Assembly (NCBI GenBank): GCA_030549775.1
Contig: CM060175.1
Span: forward strand, 80,260,245-80,324,244
Direction: 5' to 3'
Length of the DNA: 64,000 nt
Source of the DNA: Tamarix chinensis
Taxonomy: Eukaryota; Streptophyta; Magnoliopsida; Caryophyllales; Tamaricaceae
The translations under genes were made by a program, and so were the position numbers. Of this stretch, positions 45,458 through 58,500 are shown one piece after another (the first letter of the stretch is position 1; each line of letters starts with the position of its first letter). Under the pieces are notes generated by a model that saw only the letters and a program-made list of their open reading frames with translations, had not been told where the DNA came from and did no database searches.

Positions 45458-46984
45458 ATGCTTCTGCAATCAAGCATCTCATCACCATCTTCTTCGCCTC
45501 AGTCGTTGTCATCATCTCTCCCTTATTCTCTCTCGTTCCCTACTCGGTTTCGCTCATTTCTTCCGCGTTCAATCAAAATTCACAGCCCTTCAATTTCTTG
45601 TTCGACCTCAAAAACACCCAAATCTGAAACTGTCGACATCGAAGGGCGACCCTCGCGTAAATGGGGACAAATATATAAGAGGATTTGTTTAATGGAGAAC
45701 CCAAATCTGGGGGCATCTACTGTGTTGAACCTATTCGAGGATCAAGGTAGGAGGTTAACCAAATGGGAGCTTTCGAAAGTTGTAAGAGAGCTTAGGAAGT
45801 TCAGGAGGTATAAGCTTGCTCTTGAGGTGTATGAATGGATGAACAATCAGCCGGAGAGGTTTGAATCTTCCAGCAGTGATACTGCAATTCAGTTGGATCT
45901 AATTGCCAAGGTCCGTGGAATTTCAAGTGCTGAAGATTATTTCTCTCGGCTGCCAGATTCCTTGAAGGACAACAGAATTTACGGGGCTCTTCTGAACGCC
46001 TATGCGGGGGCTGAAGCAAAAGATAAAGCAGAGTCTTTGTTTGATAGAATGAGAAATAAAGGTTATGTCGTACACCCACTTCCATTCAATGTAATGATGA
46101 CTCTGTACATGAAACTCGAGGAGTACAGTAGGGTTGACGTTCTGATTTCAGAAATGAAGCAGAAGAGCATAAACCTAGATTTATATTCCTACAATATTTG
46201 GTTATCTGCTCGTGGAACGCAGGGTTCTATAGAAGGTATGGAGGAAGTATACGAAGAGATGAAAATGAACCCCTTCGTTAAACCCAATTGGACAACCTTC
46301 AGCACATTGGCGACAATGTATATGAAGCTGGGGCATCTCGAAGAGGCTCAGGAGAGCCTGAGACTCCTTGAGAGCAAAATCACCCGGAGGGACAGGATAC
46401 CGTATCACTATCTCATAAGTTTACATGGGACTGTGGGCAACAGAGAAGAGGTATACCGTGTCTGGAACATATACAAAACCATTTTTCCCACCATCCGAAA
46501 TTGGGGATACCACGCTGTCATCTCCTCATTGGTGCGAGTGGGGGACATTGAAGGGGCAGAGAAGATTTATGAAGAGTGGTTGTCCATTAAGCCTACATAC
46601 GATCCTAAAATTGGAAATCTTTTGATTGGATGGTATGTCAGAGAAGGATCTTTTGAAAAAGCCAAGAGTTTCATAGATCATATGTCTGAAGCGGGGGTAA
46701 GGCCCAATGCTAGTACCTGGGAACTCCTGGCAGAGGGTCACATGAGGGAGAAGAGGGCATCTGAAGCATTGTCTTGCTTCAAGGAATCTGCTTTGACTGT
46801 CGGCCTTCAGAGATGGAAGCCAAAGCCTGTTAATGTATCTGCCTTCCTAGAGCTCTGCGACGAAGAAGAGGAAGAAGCTGGCAACAATTATAAGGAGGAA
46901 TTTCTTGAGCTGATAAGGCAATCGGGTTGCTTGCAAAGTGCAACATACATGTCGGTTTTAGGTGGACCTATGGGAACGAACTGA
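45458..46984 (+). CDS. P-class pentatricopeptide repeat protein, probably plastid (At1g02150-like)
   Basis: Intact single-exon frame of 508 residues ending in TGA. The frame is open upstream, but the first in-frame ATG is at 45458 (MLLQSSISS). Residues 1-55 are rich in Ser, Pro and Arg without acidic residues, as in a chloroplast (or mitochondrial) transit peptide. The conserved part starts near residue 63 (GRPSRKWGQIYKRI), followed by tandem helical repeats such as YGALLNAYAGAEAKDKAESL, FNVMMTLYMKLEEYSRVDVL, YNIWLSARGTQGSIEGMEEV and GNLLIGWYVREGSFEKAKSF, which are P-type PPRs of about 35 residues. No E, DYW or SMR domain follows. Such proteins bind organellar RNA sequence-specifically; the target cannot be read from this window. 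The resemblance to At1g02150 is from memory. Confidence 0.92.
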   Translation: MLLQSSISSPSSSPQSLSSSLPYSLSFPTRFRSFLPRSIKIHSPSISCSTSKTPKSETVDIEGRPSRKWGQIYKRICLMENPNLGASTVLNLFEDQGRRLTKWELSKVVRELRKFRRYKLALEVYEWMNNQPERFESSSSDTAIQLDLIAKVRGISSAEDYFSRLPDSLKDNRIYGALLNAYAGAEAKDKAESLFDRMRNKGYVVHPLPFNVMMTLYMKLEEYSRVDVLISEMKQKSINLDLYSYNIWLSARGTQGSIEGMEEVYEEMKMNPFVKPNWTTFSTLATMYMKLGHLEEAQESLRLLESKITRRDRIPYHYLISLHGTVGNREEVYRVWNIYKTIFPTIRNWGYHAVISSLVRVGDIEGAEKIYEEWLSIKPTYDPKIGNLLIGWYVREGSFEKAKSFIDHMSEAGVRPNASTWELLAEGHMREKRASEALSCFKESALTVGLQRWKPKPVNVSAFLELCDEEEEEAGNNYKEEFLELIRQSGCLQSATYMSVLGGPMGTN

Positions 46985-48520
46985 TATTGATGAATCTTCC
47001 GATGGAGTACAAAACTTCCCGGTTATAGAACTGAGACTGATAATCAAAATGTAGAGTGGGGAAATGAGGGATCCGAATTGGTACAACTTTCAATTCTACA
47101 GGAAGGTAGCTTTGTAATACAGTATGTTGAAACCTTAATTTATTCGGAATCTATAATTTTTGGGGATAAATATATCTTATTTAAATATTTTATTTATATC
47201 TTATTAGGATTCAAAATCCTAGTTATAGTTTTAAAATGTTTCAATCAGGGTTTATTAGACTTTCTTTTGGTTTTAATATACATAATACTTCTGACTAATT
47301 TTGGCTTTTGAACTCTTCCGAGGCTTAATTTTAATGGGGATATTTATGATTCTCATATTTTTTTGAATCCTTTAGTTATTTTTAAATATTAAGTCGAATT
47401 GTTGGCAAAAACACAATATACTGGGTTTTAATCATATATTTTGAGCTTTGTTAAAGCCTTTATGATTAGTTAGATTTTATGAAATTATAGGAATCATCTT
47501 ATTTTAATATTCTTGAGTTAAATATGGTAAAAAAAATTATTCCATTATCATTCCTATCATTTTAAAACTATTTTAGATATTTTTGTACACCTATACATTA
47601 TCAAAACTAATTTTACACCTTATACCTTTAAAGTTTAAACTTGTTTAAACTTGTCGTGTTAGGATGGGCTTTAAAAAATAAACGAACTTAAATATAAAAT
47701 TCGGGCTCGATTCGTTTATAAACAAGTTGAAATTGTGAGTTTTTGCTATGTATATGAATTCGAGTTTAAAATTTTTATGCTAAAGCTTGGCTTGACGTCA
47801 GCTAGTTTAGTTAGAGCCAATTTTAAGAAAGCTAACAAGCAGATTTTGTTTGTTTACAACTCTAGCTTTGAAAAAAGGTTAGGTACATTTTTCAGTTGTC
47901 AAAATTTCAAAAATAAGTTTAAATTTCATGCATGCCCATATATACTAAATTGAGGGCCATAGGTCGGCTCCAACACAGATATCTATGGCCTTAGGCCTAG
48001 TAGGTCGGTGTGACAATTTTTCATCCGCCACGTATATGAATTTGCTACCATTCTGCTCCATCAACAGGTGACATTCTATGTTTACAATATTATAAGCTAA
48101 AAAAGTAAGAAAACAGAACCTTTCACTAACCTCCCCACAATTCTTTGAAAAAGAAAGTTCATACAAATAAAAGACTAACAAAATGAGTAATGGTACCCAT
48201 CCTATGACCCCGATGACCTAAAAGCAGACATCTGAGCTCATTGTAGGATAATTCAGCATCTGCAGTCCAAATCATAACATATGAGCTCTTACAAGCTATC
48301 TCTACCTAGGTACCAAAGGATGTCACTAAAAGGTAGAAAGCTAACGTAAAGAACTGAACAAATCAATTCTTCAAGCTTCAAATATATTAAATTCAACTAA
48401 TATAAGGTTGAACAAGATCGCGTGAAATCCTAGACTCTGATAGAATATCAAAGGGATCGCATAATGTTGAGGATAATTATCGTCTGGATTTTCTTTGAGG
48501 CTGCCACACCATGCTAATAT
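46985..48520. other. 3' flank of the PPR gene and gene-free DNA
   Basis: AT-rich. The first 300 bp probably contain the PPR 3' UTR. A short part (47610-47960) has decayed TCGTTTATAAACAAGTT-like motifs suggesting an old MITE. No coding frame has a recognisable domain. Confidence 0.5.
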
Positions 48521-48529
48521 AAGGTAGCA

Positions 48530-50330
48530 TTACGTTGAAACTAATCTTACCAAATAAGACCCAAATCTCAAGCTGTAAACTATGTGTATCATCACCCATA
48601 AATTTGTACAGCTAATATTAAACCAGTAGTTACAAAAGGTATAGTCAATAAATAACAACACCTTCCCCCATGTCAATATCATATTCGCAGGTAGAAATCC
48701 ACTCAGCCAAACCAAAAGTTTATGCAATGAACTAAAAATGAATAGCAAACAGCATGGTGCACTGAGTCCCTGACTTATTTACGTAATCCAGTTGGCCCTC
48801 ATCAAACGCAAGTTCTTCATTCTTTTGGCCCGACAAGATGATAAGAGTTTTAAATTTCCTGCCCATATAGCAATCTCCACTCCACAGCAGTACGCTCGAT
48901 AGGTCCACTACAAAACATAACAAGCACAACATTTCCAAAGTTGTCTCTGTCTAATCAAATTACCGATCTCATAATTCATCGTCTCTGTTTCCTCAACACC
49001 AAGATGAACAGATGCCAACTTCTGAGGAACGAACTCCTTCCAATCACCGTGACCAATTGCTGCACGAGACCGTAAATTTTCAAGTCCTTCTCAGTGCAAA
49101 ATCTTCCTTCAGCCATAGCATAGCTTAGCTCTAGAATCTTTTCAAACAACATATTCTTGTGGGATCCCCATCTAATCAAGAACTTAATCAGACGATCTAC
49201 ATTCACATGAAGATCCTGTTCTTCAGAAAATGGGTATGCAACAATTTGACTATATCGATGAACTGTAGGAGGATAAACTACAACACATCCACCTACTTCC
49301 CACAGAAGCCTTTGTGCCCAGTAACCTCATCAGAAGCCATTGTACTGACAGGAACAGGACGCATCAAACCCCAAAATGCAGAGGAATAATAAATTGTAAT
49401 GAAGGAATTGACAGGCACCATTATACCTGTAAGGCAATGCAAGTTTTGGTGCACGTCAGTCAAACCCTAATATTGAATTTCTCTGATCCTGATTTCCTAG
49501 TGAAGTAGAAAACTGAGTCAACATCGGGAAGACAATTAGAAATTCCTTGTATGTACTGCTTTCCACCAGAGACCTCAGTGTAGTATTCCTCATGCCCAAT
49601 CTCACCTACATTCTCCAGAGGCAATTTTGCCCAAAATGTATGTAAGGATTAACAACTGTGCGATTTGGGTTTTCAGAACTGTACTAAAGTATGATCTCCT
49701 GCCTAGCCTGCTTCCCAAACAAATCTAGATCATAATGCTTCTCTAAATCCCCATCAATTACATCCCCACGATCATCAGCATCAAATATCTTGGTGGCACC
49801 ATGTTGAATATCAAACAAATAACCAACACTCTTTCTAACATAAGAATCATAGGGAAGGAATTCTAAAACTCGAAAACCCAAGATAGATTGCATTTCTGAC
49901 GGCAAAAAAAATAGCACCTATGAAGTTCCGGTCGGAGGGTGTCCTCGAATTACCTACTACCAGCACCTGCCATCCCTTGATCCCGACCAAATTACGCAGT
50001 GATTCCGTAGGGTAATCTGAGACCAAGACAATAATACACTTATCCAACCGAAAGTTAGCGTAGGGTGTGGATGTATCAGTGATTGTTGGGATCGAATTCC
50101 ATTTTATTTCGGGTAACTGGATGGATTCCAGCTGCTGGGTCCTTGATTGGAAGCAAAGGAGGGAACCTGTATCGCCCACATTGCGGAGAAAGAAGAGAGC
50201 TGCAACTGCGACGGTTAGGAGGACGATAGCAACAATCTTCTAAATATTCTCCGATACCCGTATAGAAAAATCGAGGCTTTTGGATTTGCTGAATTGACTT
50301 GGGTGTAGAACTGGGAGCGTTCTAACGTTG
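48530..50330 (-). pseudogene. STELLO-like (DUF288) Golgi glycosyltransferase-type pseudogene
   Basis: STELLO proteins are Golgi membrane proteins that in Arabidopsis interact with cellulose synthases and affect cellulose synthase complex assembly. Reading on the minus strand: SKSLDFSIRVSENI, then a stop (50240-50242), a membrane helix KIVAIVLLTVAVAALFFL, then IIVLVSDYPTESLRNLVGIK, a frameshift near 49910, EFLPYDSYVRKSVGYLFDIQ and KIFDADDRGDVIDGDLEKHY, a nonsense TAG at 49684-49686 in an otherwise continuous ENPNRTVVNPYIHFG context, then further shifted pieces including NVDRLIKFLIRWGSHKN, LFEKILELSYAMAEG and KTLIILSGQKNEELAFDEGQ. Many indels and stops make it non-functional. Homology runs with no clear intron. 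The C-terminal third after about 48530 was not found. Confidence 0.85.
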
Positions 50331-50365
50331 GATTTTGGAGAATCCGGGACGGGATTTCGCCGCGT

Positions 50366-50655
50366 GTCGATCTTGGACTAGCATCTTAACAATAACCCGC
50401 AGAACTTCCAACAATCCACATTCAAGTCTCTCTAGAATATTTACTCAAAATTACCTGATTTTAGGTAGGGGTCTTCACACTTTGACTCTATTTTGCATAC
50501 AGTTCCTCGTCTTCTGGGATCTTAGACTAAAATCTTACCAGTAACCCACTAATAATTAGAAATCCCAACAATCCACCTCCCCGTTCAAATCTCAATAGAA
50601 CACTCAGTCAAAATTAACTGATTTTGAGTGGGGACCTTCGCAATTCACTCCAAAC
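50366..50655. repeat. Imperfect direct duplication of about 120-145 bp
   Basis: Two units in tandem: 50366-50480 and 50516-50650 share GGATCTTRGACTARMATCTTA, CCAACAATCCAC, TCAAAATTAMCTGATTTTRG and GTGGGGACCTTC-type blocks. It lies directly upstream of the STELLO-like pseudogene and may be part of its former 5' flank. A CCTTCC/CTTCCT run follows at 50660-50690. Confidence 0.7.
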
Positions 50656-50689
50656 TGACTCTTCCCCTTCCCCTTCCTCTTCCTCTTCC

Positions 50690-53547
50690 TTCAGCACTTA
50701 TCTCAAACACGTTGCCTACAACAATTTGGCTACCATTCACCCTATCACAAGATAGAAATCTGCAACTTTACTCTGGTTATCTGATTCCTGATACAGCACT
50801 GCCTCTCCGACCAGTCGACAGAAACGCTGAAGGAATATATACTGCTTAAGCTTCAGCTATAAGTAATTGGGGGGAAAAACACAACAAACCGTTAAAAGTT
50901 CCTTCAATTGGTGATGGTGGAGCCGGTAAATGACCCATCCCGTTGGGATATCATGCCTTTTTCTTTCAAATTTGTTTCCTCCAATTACCTATTTCGTGAT
51001 CTGGTTAATAAATCACACGTAATCAAATTATTGGGATTAGTAATGAGAGAATGACAAACACAGATACAGTCCTTCTCGAAAATATTTTATGGTGTTTGTT
51101 TTTATATTTTTATTTTATTAAAATATGCATAAATATATTTTATAATTTAAAAAATTATTTCTTCTTCATTTCTTTCCATTCTTATTCCAAAAAATTATAG
51201 TATATTTTATTTTTATTTCCAATTAAGTTTATATCCATAATAATAATTCTCAGTGATAAAATATATTTCATCATCTAATTATTTTAGCAATTTAAACATT
51301 TTTAATAAACTAATAAAACTGATTTTATTATTATACTTATACCATTTTTATAAAATCATAAAACAATTAATGTAGGTTATAAAAAAAGCAAAATTTATGG
51401 TAAAAATGTGAGTTAGGTACTTCCTCTATTATATTGTAAAAGACATATAAATAAATAAATATATTATTTTTGTTGCATAATATAAGTTATTTTACAAAAA
51501 TAATAAATAACTATATATTATATTAACAAATTTTCTTTCCTTTTTCCTTCTATCACTTTATTAATTTATTGACAACAATAAAAATGATTAAGTTCCAATT
51601 CATATAACTTGAATCAATAAGAATGTCATTTATTACAACATTTCTTAATATGTACATTGAAAAATTAAAAATCTTTTGTTATAAAAATGGATTATTGATA
51701 TTTTCAAAATGATCTTTTTCAATAAAAATTGAGTTCTAAAATAGTTTTGTCAAAATCAATGGAGAATTTTATAACTAAAGTCTATTATACATTAATGATT
51801 AATCATTTCTATTAGGTATGTCTCGTTTCGTTTTCTTTATTTCAATAACTTTTTTGCCGGTCATACCACACCTCATTCCCTTACCCCAAAATTTCCCTCA
51901 TACTTGTAGAGAAGGAAAATAACAAGGAAAAGAAAAAAAGTTTGAAGGAAAATAATTTCTTAATGTTTGATTGCTAAAAAAATAACATAGAAATAAAATA
52001 CCACAGAAATAATTATGGAAATTTATATGCCAATGTTTTTATCACATAAATTTGAGGAAAATGCTTTTTTATGGGGTATGGAGGTAAGTAAAAAAAATCA
52101 TTTATAATCTTCTCATTAATTGGTGGTCTTTAAGTCATATCTTAGTCAAGCTTTAATACTGTAGAGTTAGTACAAGGTTTGAAAGCTTACATTGACCATG
52201 TGATACTGATACACCCCTCTTATTGAGTAGTTCCTTGTTGGGTAGCTTATTCATTTTTCCATCCTTTTCATTTATCTTCTTTATAATGACCAAACATACA
52301 AAAGAAAACTTATTCTTCCCTTTTTTTACTTTCTTCATTTTCTTCTATCTTTCTTTTCTTTTCCATTCCTTGTTGCTATCAACCAATTGTAGGGATGACT
52401 AGCATGGAAACATGCTATTTGAGTTTGATTTTTCTTTTTGTATCAACAAATACTAAGATTATAAGTATATATAGAAATTATGACAACCATACCAAAATGA
52501 CTGAAAAGTAATGCGTAAAATAATAAATATATGTCATGAATGATGACTATACAAACATTGCGATTAGTATACCCAAATCTAAAAGCATGTGAAGAAATTC
52601 TTTGCGTCTCTTGTCTCGCTAGAATAGTGCACTCTTCATTATTTGGGAGATATATTTGACGTCTTCTTTTGACAATTTTAGCAAAATCAGACAATTATAA
52701 ATTACGGTATTTCCATATGTTTTTGAACGACATATTATTCAATATAAACATATATTACAAAAAATGCTTCTTGTCATATTCATCCCATGGAATTTTGGGT
52801 AGTGATGTAGCTAGTTTAACAATCATTCCTGTTCTAATGATTTCGAGCACTACATCTATTGTCCGGATATAAAAATAATGAGTTCCAGTACAATAAAACG
52901 CAAATTGTGCGTCATAATAATAGTAGTTCCTTGGATAATGACGTAAAAATTGACTCCCTGCGTAATCCACGGACATAAACAGCAAAGGCTTGATGGATGA
53001 GGACATTAGTCAATCCAGATCGTCGAATTGCAATAATAAATGACAAGAGAAGATATTGAATAGATGAAATGTGAACCCTAAATCTCTGTATATAATACAT
53101 TTTGTATATCAAGTTCAAAGCAATTTACACGGGCCGTCTGGATATGCATTTGCCACCCAAAAAAAAGGGAAAAGGAAACTCCCTTCTTGCTCTTTCCTTC
53201 TACAAATGTTACATTGGTACAAATCATCCATAGACTACTCGTCCGGAATGTTGGAATCAACCCCTTTGCAGGCGGTTCTAGAGAACGTACACAACGGCAA
53301 ACAAATGGGACTATAACGAACACTTGTGAAATTTATATAGTAAATCAAAAGAATGAAAGAATGCACTATGTATCCCAACTTGAAGTTCTGAGGCAGACGG
53401 GCGGTTCCATCTAGCCGTGCCTTGAAAACCCACCCTTGTCTAGATTCCACTTCTTAGCAACCGACCACAAGAAGCTTGCATACTACATGTATACTTGGTC
53501 TCGCTCAACAAGCCATTAGATTTGTGGGTATCTTTACCGCCTCTGAA
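50690..53547. other. Gene-free stretch
   Basis: Strongly AT-rich from 51070 to 52440. Minus-strand frames at 52443-53118 are richer in varied residues but match no family I recognise and have no shared frame. The last few hundred bases before 53548 are expected to hold the 3' UTR of the EFR3-like gene. Confidence 0.5.
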
Positions 53548-55546
53548 TCAGCAACCTGCAGCTCTTAGGAAGTTGTCATAGGGACTTGAAGCTGGTAGTT
53601 TGAACAAGTTTGGCTGATGCTGGTACTCAGCGGCACACATCATTGGGGCTGCTGGTGGCGGTTTGCTAACAGCAATAACCATGTTCTGATCAACAAATGG
53701 ATTTCCAACCTGCATATAATTTTATCAGCCTCACAATTTGACACCAATCTCGACAGATATCAAAAGATTTTATTTTCCCACTACAACGAAAAGTAAGGCT
53801 TACTAAAAGCTTGTCATAAACGGTAGGAACTAAATGATAACGTCAGTGACAATAGCACTGGGAGTTTACCATGGAACCGACATCACCATGATGATTAAGC
53901 ACTGTTTTGTCAGCCTCGGTGTTGCAACTTGATGGAAAGTAGCTAACAAAACTTTCCTGCCTTTGACCAGCCATCAAATGGGACAATTTCTGCTGCTTAC
54001 CCATTAAAAGCGCCTCACAGTGGCTGGCCATTTCTTTGTAAGGCACATCAGATGCATTTGACACAGATAATCTACCAACCTGGTGAGCTGTCTCCAGAAC
54101 CTGCAATTTTTAAAGAACATCAAGTTAGAGTCCCAGAAGAGGGGGGGGGGATCCAATAACTTTGTTTCGCTTATTATCACCCAGTAAAGGTGCAAACAAC
54201 TAATGTTATTCCATTTTTCAAGTCACATAAGCAATCATGAAGATCAGCCAAGCCTCAAAACATACTGATTCCAGAAGTTGATTTACACTCAACAGGCTGG
54301 GAATTTCCGTCACCAGCTGTAATTCTTGTTTGGGTTGATTAGTCACAAAATCCGATGGAACATCATCATCAATTGTAATGATTGAAGCAACCTGAACAAC
54401 AAGAGTACAGGCCTCAAGCTCAATGAGAATGTTCAGGTTTCCAGAGGAGCATATACGGTGCAACATGCACAATCAAGAGCTAAGAAGGTTGGTCATTACC
54501 TCATCTAAAGACAAATTGTTGTTAGAATTAAACCGATGCATTTTGCTAGGTAGATCCATAAACAACTGGGCTCCCAGAGGGCACACATCGTCAGGCAAGA
54601 ATTCACTGAGTAATTGCTTCCGTACTGTAGACAGTTCAGACTAGAGAAAGCAGTCAAAATTGAGCAGTTAACAAGTCAATATGCAGAATGAATTATGCAA
54701 TCATCATATCAACTTACCTCCAATATACTTTCAAGACTTTTTACGATCACCGATGCAAAAGATTCCCTTGTCTGGTCCTCTGTAATCTGAATCTCTGACA
54801 GAAACCTCAGCGCAGAGCTATCATCCTCTTTAGACCCAAAAGCAATAGCATAGTTATCAGATCTGTTCTTAACAGCCTGCAATTTGCTATCTCCAACCAA
54901 ACATAGAAATGGATCAACCTGACACAAACATAAAGATCCGCAAAGGTAACCTCAATACAACATTCACCTAATTAGAAAGTGTAGCACATCAAATTTGAAG
55001 GACTTGCACTGATAATAAGCAAACTAAATCCGCTTCAAGGGACATACCAACTTCTTATTACTAAGGGATGCCTTCGCACAAGAAACAAGAGGATGGATGT
55101 TGAATGCTTTTGCTGAAAAGATTATCATTGAAGTAGCCAATGTAAAAAGTGCTCGACGGCGTGACGGTGGCAATGGTCCTGTAAGAAATTGCACAAACAG
55201 AGCTTGAGGTCACTGGATGACTTTCTCATTCTCCTTCCACCCTCCCTCCCTCTTTTCCTGACTAAGATGACAGATTGATGCAGCTGAGATGGAAATGCAG
55301 CGAAAAGTGAAGTATTGTAAAATGGCTCTGATTGATTCTCTACATCATTTCAAACATTCGGATGTATTGATCATCATTACATATCTTAGAGGCTGTTCCT
55401 TTTAGTGGGAGCAGCAACAAAATCAGTACATCAAGGAGATGGAAAAACATTGAGAAACCACCATTATACTGAGATGCATAATAGTACAAGCTTTACTAAT
55501 AATCACCCTTTCTGATCCACTTCCTGTTAAAGTCATCTAAGTTGAG

Positions 55547-55584
<38 letters not shown>

Positions 55585-58500
55585 TAGTCTGAGGTCAGAT
55601 AAGCATGCCTGCAACAAGAAGCATGTAGGTTCCAGTTGACACTGCAGATATGGGTTTCTCAATGTGAGAGAAACTACCGCATGTGCACAAGAACTACATT
55701 AAAAATGGCTTTTCTAAAGCCAATCTCAAATCATATAAGAAAGGAACTGGAAACTCATATACAATCAGCAAGGACACAGTTTAACATGTTTACCTCCTTC
55801 TGCCAGAGCAACAGTTCGCAAGGAAAAAGCAAGCTGAAAACCTCGAACCAAAGCCTCATTTCTAGAGTTCTGCAACCAGAAGTTGATGTGAAAAATTTTT
55901 TAAGAAAAAGGAGAAAAAGAGAGAAAGTAGATATTCAGAAATACAGAAAATGAGAAAGTGGAGAGAGGGAGATATAATGGACAAGAAATGGGGCAACAGA
56001 CATTTTTTGTCAATACTGATGACAAGAGATGGAAAATGAAATACTTGACTGGAGTTCTGTTTGGAATCACATTTTATATTCTATATTCAAGAACAATAAC
56101 AATGCTAAACGTTCTTTTGAAAGACGGGGTCATGTTCCTCCAACACTAGGCATCAACATTAGGGTTCGTTCTTGGAGAATGATTGCAAGTAACAATGGAG
56201 AATTCAATGTGAGAATAAACTTAAAATCCAATGGCTTCATTAGCAAAATGTTTATCGATAATACTCAATCCTAGCATAAGTGAAACCTAATGTTATGCAA
56301 CTTCAGATGTCAATTCAACACCAAAAAAAAACAAAAAACACCAATAGATATCGACATTCACCTCACCACTAAAAGAACCATAAAAGGGATCAAAAATTTA
56401 GCGCGTAAAAATGACCCTTAGGTGGAAGATTGGAGTAAAACAAATAGTATTACCTCACAAGCATAAAATGTATATCGTGGATGTAAGCATTAATACCAGA
56501 AAAAGGAAAGGTTGAAAACTTTCTTAGGACTAACAATAAGAATGCACAAAGTGTCCTAAACTTAATCAATAAGACTGATAATAATATAAAAGCATCAGAA
56601 AGTACCTTGGCTCTAGAAAACAGCAGCACAAGACTGTAGGTGTGAGCAATGGCTTCATAGTTTTCAGGCATATTCTCAGAGGAAATTGACTGCGCCCAAA
56701 TTGATGACAGGAGAAGAATGATCTGGCGGCTACTCAGTCTCAGAGAGCTACTCTCCTGCATTCAAGGTATAAAAGATATTACAACTTCAGAGTATCAAAA
56801 GATATGTCAATCAACCAACTATGGATTTTGTATAACCAAGCTAAAACCTTTCTAAGCAAACTAGTCATAGGTCTGAGCCACATATGGACCAGAAATCAAG
56901 ATAAAAGCCTTGTTACCTTTTACTTGGAAAACATGTGGACAATTTCCTCATGCAAAATTCATCATAGAAGTAACAAAAAAAATTGCAGCTACATGAGAAC
57001 CTACCCCTGCCTTATTCAGGTTGCTAGCTGAATTACTCTCTGAGGCTGCAGGTGGAGCAACCTTTGAACTATATGATTTGCTATAGCTTGACATTAATCT
57101 ATTGAACACTCCACTGTTGTTACTTGCTGGCTCTGTCCCACCATCTTGAATTGCAATGTCCCTTGTTGCAGATCTATCATTTCTCAACTTCTCAAAAAGA
57201 GCAGCAGACGAAGAGAAAACAGAAACCGTTCTTGAAAGTGACCTAGGAAGATCAGCCTTCTTGCCCCCAGGATATGCTGCATTTGGGCGAGGAGCAACTG
57301 AAGATGGCACAAGAATGACGGAAAAAATTCTGTGAGCACCAACTTGGGTTTCATGATCTGGTTGGATCATAGCAAGAAGCAATTGGTGGAATAAAGATTC
57401 TGGAAATGCCTGTGAAAGAATAATAGACACTCAGGGCGCTGAATGACAATATGACACAGTAAAGGAGGTATAAATTATCTTGAACAGACAAAAAAAATAT
57501 GCCTTGTTCTGATATGATAAATTTGGTAGTGTGGCTAGTATTTGTGCAGTACGATAGACAGCTGAAACTGTCGTTCTTGCAATGACAGTAATACTTGAAA
57601 GGTTTTCTAGCATCACAGCCATGATATCTAGAATAGGACCGGCATCTCCAACCTGTTCCACAATAACATCTCAACATTAAGTATGCCCTCCTAAATACCA
57701 AACAATAGTGTTCACTGCCTGAGAAGCGAATAACAACCTTTTGTGACAACTGCACAAGGCAGTCATCTACCACCTCTTGGAATCTCCTATTCCATTTAAT
57801 TATGTCAGCACCGAGATTTGCATCATCAAGGGCACAGTGTATACTTTTTCGCAGATGCCTCATAACATCACTTACTGCACCAAGTATAGCAACAGAAGGC
57901 TCCACTTTTGCAAGCTTAGCAAGGGAAGTGGTGACTTCAACAATATCCAGCTGCATGTCAGGTTGTTTAAGGACATTTTTGTGATCAAGATGTTTTATCA
58001 AAATGGACAGCAAAAAGTGTGTATTGTCTCCTGTCATACAAATCCATCATAGAGGCAGTATCAGTCCACTATTGCAGGATGAATAATCACAGAAACTAAG
58101 TGATAAATACACACTCAGACCCAGATGCATGAATTAGAGGGAAAGTAGCTAATAATACCAGAGCCCTCCATCACTGATTGCATGTCCTTCAGAACAGGGA
58201 ATGCCAATCCATTTTTAGGAGACCAAAGGTTTCCGTTGTCAAAATGACGAAATAAGCACTCAAACACGCGCCTTGTTGTTGTGGCCTCCTTGCCAAGCCT
58301 GGCCATATTGTGCAGGCAGATTCTAGACCAAAAAGCAGGATTTTCTGCCTCTTCCCTGCAAGAACGTGGTAAGGCTGTCGGCATGGCATGATGAAATGCA
58401 TGTGAAACATTAATGCAGTCTGAGTATTTTCTTCTCAGCTAGCTTACCGTGTCACATTTATCTCTCCTCTGTTATTTACAATCATTCTCCAAGAAGGAAC

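Noticed and set aside
52443..53118. A gene from three neighbouring minus-strand frames
   Set aside because: No recognisable domain, frames do not join with plausible splice sites, and the region is very AT-rich.
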